Below are positions 59,162 through 64,000 of a stretch of DNA of 64,000 nt, piece after piece. The stretch is taken from the NCBI GenBank assembly GCA_903927025.1, contig CAIYLG010000017.1, forward strand, positions 1 to 64,000, read 5' to 3'. This stretch comes from an uncultured Armatimonadota bacterium (lineage in GTDB: Bacteria > Armatimonadota > Fimbriimonadia > Fimbriimonadales > Fimbriimonadaceae). The notes beneath the pieces are model-generated. The model made no database searches. It was not told where the DNA came from and worked only from the letters and a program-made list of their open reading frames with translations. Every line of letters starts with the position of its first letter. Position 1 is the first letter of the stretch. The translations under genes and the position numbers were made by a program.

Positions 59162-60063
59162 AACTTCGTGTTGCCGCCGCGGCATGGAAGATCCAAGGGA
59201 TTCGCAGCGATAGTCGCTACTTCGGGCACTTCTACGACATCGTCAGCTGCGCACACGATGAGGGTGCCCAAGTTCTTGTGGTTCCAGAGCTCCATGTTCT
59301 TGAACTGTTGCCGCTCGCGAGGGACCTTGACCCATGGAACGCTGCCAAGTACCTGGTGCAGTACAGCGATGCCATTGAAGGCTGGATCAAGCGCATCAGC
59401 GATTCCAGCGGCATGATCATCGTCGGCGGTTCGCACTTCAAAGAAACTCCACAAGGGATCAAGAATGTTTCGGCGATCGGGATTCCCGGCCAGGAGTTGG
59501 TTTTTGCCGAGAAGAATAAGCTCACCGTGTATGAACGCGAAGTCTGGGAGCTCCTGCCGGGAACAGGTCTAGCCCGGTTGCCGAAAACCCTCGGCGTCAC
59601 AATTTGCTACGACAGCGAATTCCCGGAGGCTGCTAGAGTGCTGGCCGAGTCTGGGATGCGGCTCCAATGCGTCCCGTCCTGGACGGAGACCCAGAGAGGG
59701 TTTCAGCGCGTACGATGGAGTTGCCTGGCGAGAGCCATCGAAAACCAGACCTACGTGATTCACGCTTCCCTTGTTGGAGAATTGGGTTATGAACCTGTCC
59801 CTGCGACGTACGGTTCAACCGCCATCATCGCCCCAAGCGTGGAGCCCTTTCCTGTCCAGGCTATCCTGCGCGAAACCGAGCTGAACGAGGAAGGCGTCGT
59901 GATTGCGGACCTTGATTTTGACCTTCTGAATGAAGCGCGTACAGACGGTGAGGTGACCAACTGGGAGGACCGCTCACCGGATACCTGGAACATGGTGGGA
60001 CGCGAGCATGAGCCAAATGCAGAAGACGACGACCCTCCGAATCTATTCGGCGATCTCAACTAG
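59158..60063 (+). CDS. Carbon-nitrogen hydrolase (nitrilase superfamily)
   Basis: About 301 aa from ATG 59158 (ATGA overlap with the GNAT gene). The Glu-Lys-Cys catalytic triad is complete: LVVPELHVLE near residue 43, FAEKNKLTVYEREVW near 118-132 and VTICYDSEFPE (Cys155 area). It belongs to amidases/N-carbamoylases that cleave C-N bonds in small molecules. Pairing with a GNAT partner is widespread and may modify a polyamine-like or peptide-derived amide. It is the last gene of the parAB operon. Confidence 0.9.
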   Translation: MKLRVAAAAWKIQGIRSDSRYFGHFYDIVSCAHDEGAQVLVVPELHVLELLPLARDLDPWNAAKYLVQYSDAIEGWIKRISDSSGMIIVGGSHFKETPQGIKNVSAIGIPGQELVFAEKNKLTVYEREVWELLPGTGLARLPKTLGVTICYDSEFPEAARVLAESGMRLQCVPSWTETQRGFQRVRWSCLARAIENQTYVIHASLVGELGYEPVPATYGSTAIIAPSVEPFPVQAILRETELNEEGVVIADLDFDLLNEARTDGEVTNWEDRSPDTWNMVGREHEPNAEDDDPPNLFGDLN

Positions 60064-60068
60064 CTCCC

Positions 60069-62324
60069 TCAGAGCTTAAAGGTGAGATTGCCAGACGTCT
60101 TTGGCTCCGTCTTTCCGCGAAGGAAGCGGCCCAAATCATCCGTAATCGCAACCTGGGCACGTCCGGTGTCTGCCGCGACTCGGGTCTTGCCCAGCCCGAT
60201 GAGGCATCGCTTCCCCCCTCCCAGATCCACGATGGCCAAGGCGCATCCATGATTGAGATCGATGGTGGTCGAGCCGTAGGTGAGCTTGTCTCCCATCACA
60301 TCGAAACCGGCTCGGTGGCATAGATCGAGCATCATCGGCATCGTCTTTGGGTTTCCGACTATGAACTTCCCGTTCGGATCTGATGGCGCAGAAAGGGTTC
60401 CGGTTCCACCCGCTCCGTCACTGAGATAGTCCGAGTGGGCAGGGTCCGTGTAGCGCGGAAGTGAGTGGATGAGGGTCTGGATCGTGTCCGGATTTTCGTT
60501 TGCCTCGATCTTCCGCAGCACTCGGCACCAGGGATCCACGGAGACAAGGACCGGCTTCTTATCAGAAGCGACAGTGATGGCTCCAGAGGAAGCAATATCC
60601 TGTGTCGAGAACGACCGGGTGCCATCTGCGTACTGAACCATCACGTCGAGAGGGATTCTGTACGAAGCTCCGTTGAAGGCTAGGTTCATCTGGACGCTCC
60701 CGCCCTCATGTCGGACGTCGGAAACCGTCAAGTCGGCGTATCCCGGCTTTCTAGTCCAGTCGTCGAAGAAGGTCTTGAGTCCGAGCTTGGGGTTCAGTTG
60801 CGTAATCGTCGCCTCGAAGTCTCCCCAATCGCTGGCTGTTCCCTTCGACTTCTTGATCCACTCCTTCATTGCCTCCACCATCTTGTCGGTGCCGACGAGC
60901 TGTTCCAGCATCTGAAGGACCTGGCCTCCCTTCCCGTAGCCAAGGCTGCTCCCTACTCCACCCACTTCGACGCCAGATTCCGAAATCGGAACCTCGTTAT
61001 AGGCTTCGGAACCCGCTCCATCCCGGATGAACGCCAGTTTTCGTTCATCGGAATTTCCGATGGCGACGTTCCGACGGTAGAGCCCTTCTGAGAAGACAGC
61101 AAAGCTCTCATTCCAAAAGCTGCCGAGGTAGGTGTTGTTGATGATGCCGCCCCACCAAGTGTGAGATGGCTCGTGAGCATCTTCGATCGGAAGGCTGCCG
61201 TGTCCCCATGTTGTAAAGGAATAGGCTTCGAGGGCGCCACCCCCGTAAACCAGACTGTCTACCGCGCCGTAGCCTGTAAATGGAAACGGAGCAAATCGAT
61301 GGTAGAACTCAATGATCGGAGCATACAATTCTGCCTGGGCAGCCATCTGAGACTCAGTCATCTGCGAGCTCCAGCAGCTGTACCATTTCCCATTGACTTC
61401 TTTGCTCAGCTTCTTGAACGGACCTGCCATCACGCTGTAGTACACGCACGGGAGATCCATGCGATAGCGGGACATGTGTTCCGCAGTTGTGGACTTATCT
61501 TCCACCAACTCGCCTTGACCCACTGGAGTCCATCCGCCTGGCGCATGAATCGTGATGTCGTAAGGAACGGGTTGCCGAGCGACCATGGGATACCAGTAGT
61601 CGTTGACGAGGCTCGCTTCTTTGGTGCTGATGCTTCCTGCGTAGTTAGGAAGATCGACTTTGCCCGAGTACTCGATCGTATAGGTGTCTTCCTTTTGAGG
61701 AGCCGCCACCGCGACGACCCCGTCCGTCTCTTTAAACGGCACGCCCTGCCCCTTCGCATTGGAGATGGAACCTACAAGGTACTGAGGAGACATCCTGAAT
61801 ACGAACTCGCCAGTGGGTGCAAGCGGCTTGAGCTTGAGGGTGTCCTTGAGATACGCCTTCTTCTCCGGAATGTCGAACTTCAGATCAAAGTCGTGCCGGA
61901 TCAGCTTGATGCCGTAAGACTCCGACTCGGGCACAAATTGGAGTCCTGTCCCTGAACGGAGAAACAGAAGCTCGCCGCTGTCTTCACTGGTTAGAGGCGT
62001 GCTGACAACCACATAGCTCTTTCCACTTGGACTCACCAGTTCGTGGGCGTGCCAGCCAAATCTGCCGACTTCGTAGGCCCCATTCGTCTTGAGAATCTTG
62101 AACGGACTGTGCGCTCCCGAAGGCGAACCCACAAGATATTTGGACAGCGAATCAACATCCCGCTTTTGGGCTAAGCCGTCGAGTTCTTTGATTGAGGGTG
62201 CTTCATCGAGCCTGGCGGTGAAAGCAGAGAACAGGAAAGCGGCGGCGAGCATGGCGAATAGTATGACCGCCTGCCCCAACCTTCCCGTTCGGCTTATGGG
62301 CCCATCCTGCGGCCGATTTCGCAA
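60069..62324 (-). CDS. M1-like metallopeptidase, exported
   Basis: A 751-aa protein starting at TTG 62324. A hydrophobic segment near residues 17-35 (QAVILFAMLAAAFLFSAFTA) exports or anchors it. The M1 zinc site is present: HEPSH corresponds to HEXXH and the third ligand Glu comes in SFWNESFAVFSE. Only 17 residues separate the second His from that Glu, against 18 in classical aminopeptidases. GGGALEAYSF is the equivalent of the GAMEN exopeptidase motif. A C-terminal beta domain follows. It probably trims peptides in the periplasm. It converges on the nitrilase gene with a gap of 5 bp. Confidence 0.82.
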   Translation of the reverse strand: MRNRPQDGPISRTGRLGQAVILFAMLAAAFLFSAFTARLDEAPSIKELDGLAQKRDVDSLSKYLVGSPSGAHSPFKILKTNGAYEVGRFGWHAHELVSPSGKSYVVVSTPLTSEDSGELLFLRSGTGLQFVPESESYGIKLIRHDFDLKFDIPEKKAYLKDTLKLKPLAPTGEFVFRMSPQYLVGSISNAKGQGVPFKETDGVVAVAAPQKEDTYTIEYSGKVDLPNYAGSISTKEASLVNDYWYPMVARQPVPYDITIHAPGGWTPVGQGELVEDKSTTAEHMSRYRMDLPCVYYSVMAGPFKKLSKEVNGKWYSCWSSQMTESQMAAQAELYAPIIEFYHRFAPFPFTGYGAVDSLVYGGGALEAYSFTTWGHGSLPIEDAHEPSHTWWGGIINNTYLGSFWNESFAVFSEGLYRRNVAIGNSDERKLAFIRDGAGSEAYNEVPISESGVEVGGVGSSLGYGKGGQVLQMLEQLVGTDKMVEAMKEWIKKSKGTASDWGDFEATITQLNPKLGLKTFFDDWTRKPGYADLTVSDVRHEGGSVQMNLAFNGASYRIPLDVMVQYADGTRSFSTQDIASSGAITVASDKKPVLVSVDPWCRVLRKIEANENPDTIQTLIHSLPRYTDPAHSDYLSDGAGGTGTLSAPSDPNGKFIVGNPKTMPMMLDLCHRAGFDVMGDKLTYGSTTIDLNHGCALAIVDLGGGKRCLIGLGKTRVAADTGRAQVAITDDLGRFLRGKTEPKTSGNLTFKL

Positions 62325-62360
62325 CCCTGACGAACACTACGGCGTCCTGATAACAAGCTG

Positions 62361-62594
62361 ATGTTCACACTAATCAAGCTCGCTCTGGCCCTTCTCTGCT
62401 TCTGCAGCACGGCAATCATCATCATTGATGCGTTCAAGTCTGCGCTGTGGAAGGGTCTCCTCTGCTTCATCTGCGGCTTCTACTACATCATCTACGCGCT
62501 CTTCGAGTTTAAGCACGAAAGCAAATTCTGGATAGTGCTCTGTTCCCTATTCAGCGGCGGTGTCGCCGGCGCTATGCAGCTTCTGCTCCACTAG
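62361..62594 (+). CDS. Small membrane protein, unknown
   Basis: A 77-aa protein that is mostly hydrophobic: helices at about 4-25, 31-47 and 56-75, with Cys residues spread through them (five in all). It is expected in the inner membrane. It is divergent from the M1-like peptidase gene with only 36 bp between starts. No family is recognised. Confidence 0.6.
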   Translation: MFTLIKLALALLCFCSTAIIIIDAFKSALWKGLLCFICGFYYIIYALFEFKHESKFWIVLCSLFSGGVAGAMQLLLH

Positions 62595-62620
62595 GAAGGG
62601 CCATAACCGGTCGTCACAAG

Positions 62621-63772
62621 TTACTGCCCGACATCCCTGACGAACGATCCATTCTTCATCACGAACGCAATATGGCGGCTGTCAGATGACCAGGCAATCA
62701 GCGGGCGATCAAAGTCTCTCGACGTGTGCACAATCTCGCGCTTGAGAGGTTTGCTTCCCAAGTGAAGAATCGACCAGTGAATAGTGAGGACCACGCGCTT
62801 CGAAAGGTCGGATGCACTTCTTTGTAAGTCTGTCCGCTCAGTCGAGTTCGTCGTCTGGCTGAGTTGCCTCTCTACCGTAATCAATTTGAACAGCTCACCT
62901 TTTGGACTGTGATCAAAGATTTGAACCTGAACCACGAAATTCCCATCAGGGGATATGGACGGTACCCAGGAGAACACGAGATTCCGTTCGTTCACGAGCC
63001 CAGAATTCAGGTAAGCCTCGGTAAAAATCTCAGTCCCCGAGGTCAGGTCGTAGCGAGCCCAATTCACGAATAAAGGATTTAGCGGCAAGGATGTAGCCTT
63101 CTCCGGAGAGTACGGAAAAGGCATGATCTGCACCTGAAGATGAGACTGTCCCGTTTCATCTTCAAGGTCGGGAAAGTCGAGATTCGGGCCAATCGCAACC
63201 CAGATCAGTCGTCGTTCCTTTTCATTGACAGCAAGATGGATTTCCTTGGCATGAATGTTAAGGGAATGGACCCGACCGTCCTCCACTGTCGCCAGTGTGT
63301 CGCTAGAGCAGAACGCCATACTTCGCCCTTCGCCCAGCCAGATAGCCTCAAGTGGTTTAATCGGAAGAGGGTAGGAGCGCACGATCTTTCGGGAGGCAAT
63401 GTGGACTACGACTGCGGACCTGTTGCGACATCCCACAAACTCAGAGGAGTTAGGGTTCCAAGCGATGGGTGGGTCAACCCGGGGCAAAATCCCCACCGCG
63501 CTCCCGTCCCTGTCCAGCAAGAGTGTCGACTTCGGTGCCGGCACCACAATCCATTTGCCATCGGGCGAGCAGCTAGGCGGCCCCGCCTCCTTGATGGGAA
63601 TTCGGCGGTCGGCGCGTCGGTCGACGAGGGAGTGAATTACCAAAGAATTAGCCTCGTTGTACGCAACTATTCGGGCATCTGAGCCGAGGCTGGCTCCGCG
63701 AAGGGGTCCACATCCGACGAGGCACAGTCCCACTGCAAATACCCAAAAGCCGAATGTACGCACTATCTTCAT
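62621..63772 (-). CDS. Exported lipoprotein-like beta-propeller protein, unknown
   Basis: About 383 aa from ATG 63772, preceded by GGGAGGG; upstream in-frame starts exist to 63844. The N-terminus (KIVRTFGFWVFAVGLCLVGCGPLRG) is a signal with a possible lipobox LVGC. The body has repeated 'S-P-D-G-x-x-I/V' turns (PSCSPDGKWIVVPA, WNPNSSEFVG, SPDGNFVVQVQIF, WSSDSRHIAFVMKNG), the mark of TolB/WD40-like propellers. It may bind envelope proteins or be a dipeptidyl-peptidase-like scaffold without its catalytic domain. Confidence 0.6.
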   Translation of the reverse strand: MKIVRTFGFWVFAVGLCLVGCGPLRGASLGSDARIVAYNEANSLVIHSLVDRRADRRIPIKEAGPPSCSPDGKWIVVPAPKSTLLLDRDGSAVGILPRVDPPIAWNPNSSEFVGCRNRSAVVVHIASRKIVRSYPLPIKPLEAIWLGEGRSMAFCSSDTLATVEDGRVHSLNIHAKEIHLAVNEKERRLIWVAIGPNLDFPDLEDETGQSHLQVQIMPFPYSPEKATSLPLNPLFVNWARYDLTSGTEIFTEAYLNSGLVNERNLVFSWVPSISPDGNFVVQVQIFDHSPKGELFKLITVERQLSQTTNSTERTDLQRSASDLSKRVVLTIHWSILHLGSKPLKREIVHTSRDFDRPLIAWSSDSRHIAFVMKNGSFVRDVGQ

Positions 63773-64000
63773 GCCCGACTGACCCTCCCAACGTAGAAAC
63801 ATGGCTTGCGAATCGGCCTCTGGTAAAGAGCAATCCTTACTCAATGTCAGCCGTCTCCATCAAATGAATTTGACCTTGGCACCTTAAGGATTCGCAACCG
63901 CAAGCCTCAAAGTCGAAATTGCGGGTTACAAGACAACCTTTTGCCGTGTTTCGCCAGTCGCGGACACGATGGCAACGCAGGAAGAATCTTGCGCCCAAGC
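63773..64000. other. Right edge, no gene seen
   Basis: About 230 bases up to the window end. Only short open frames are present. An upstream promoter for the propeller gene is expected here on the minus strand, but no strong consensus stands out. Confidence 0.3.

Overview
The window looks like chromosomal DNA of a free-living, diderm, heterotrophic bacterium of moderate GC content. The best guess is Armatimonadota, class Fimbriimonadia. This is inferred from the H-X9-DG prepilin, the DUF5060-type glycosidase, the many secreted proteins of unknown family and the translation-gene context; no 16S rRNA is present to prove it. There is no phage, insertion sequence or CRISPR array. A striking feature is promoter layout: at least six genes have a -10-like hexamer exactly 6 bp before the start codon, so their mRNAs probably begin at the start codon (leaderless).

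Layout. 0-1.1 kb: an intact tRNA-Leu(CAG), then a nucleotidyltransferase/small-partner gene pair (toxin-antitoxin-like), closed by a duplicated 3' half of the same tRNA. 1.2-7.6 kb: secreted TPR-thioredoxin protein, small membrane proteins and a large secreted unknown. 7.7-14.2 kb: a carbohydrate locus (alcohol dehydrogenase-like protein, GH5-like glycosidase, CBM protein, LacI regulator, divergent aldo/keto reductase) with two LacI-type operators 33 bp apart. 14.3-24.2 kb: HAD phosphatase, lone HicB-like protein, secreted transglutaminase, PQQ-type beta-propeller protein, tandem Usp protein, histidine phosphatase, one intact and one broken prepilin gene, GH43 glycosidase. 24.3-35.2 kb: racemase, MFS exporter, RsgA, Pro-Gly-Gly-rich Spy-like protein, SurE, cyclase-ATPase-TPR signalling protein, VanZ-like protein, large secreted protein.

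35.2-44.8 kb: nucleotide biosynthesis on the minus strand. The large subunit of carbamoyl-phosphate synthetase is split into two genes at its internal domain boundary, and carA, carB-N and carB-C are separated from each other by unrelated genes, each having its own similar near-leaderless promoter. A 30-bp palindrome sits over the carA promoter. purF is followed by a phosphoglycerate-mutase homologue that seems to have lost its active site.

44.9-49.8 kb: rpmB, then infC-rpmI-rplT, where infC appears to start at AUA and its 3' end overlaps rpmI by 134 nt in another frame. Between them are acyl-CoA dehydrogenase and a divergent ArsR-type/B12-binding regulator. 50-53.9 kb: FadN-like beta-oxidation enzyme and electron-transfer flavoprotein (etfBA), which together with the acyl-CoA dehydrogenase form a fatty-acid oxidation set. 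54-56.8 kb: periplasmic peptidyl-prolyl isomerase, MazG and S1/P1 nuclease. 56.9-60.1 kb: a tightly overlapping parA-parB-GNAT-nitrilase operon. 60-64 kb: M1-like peptidase, a small membrane protein and a secreted propeller-like protein.
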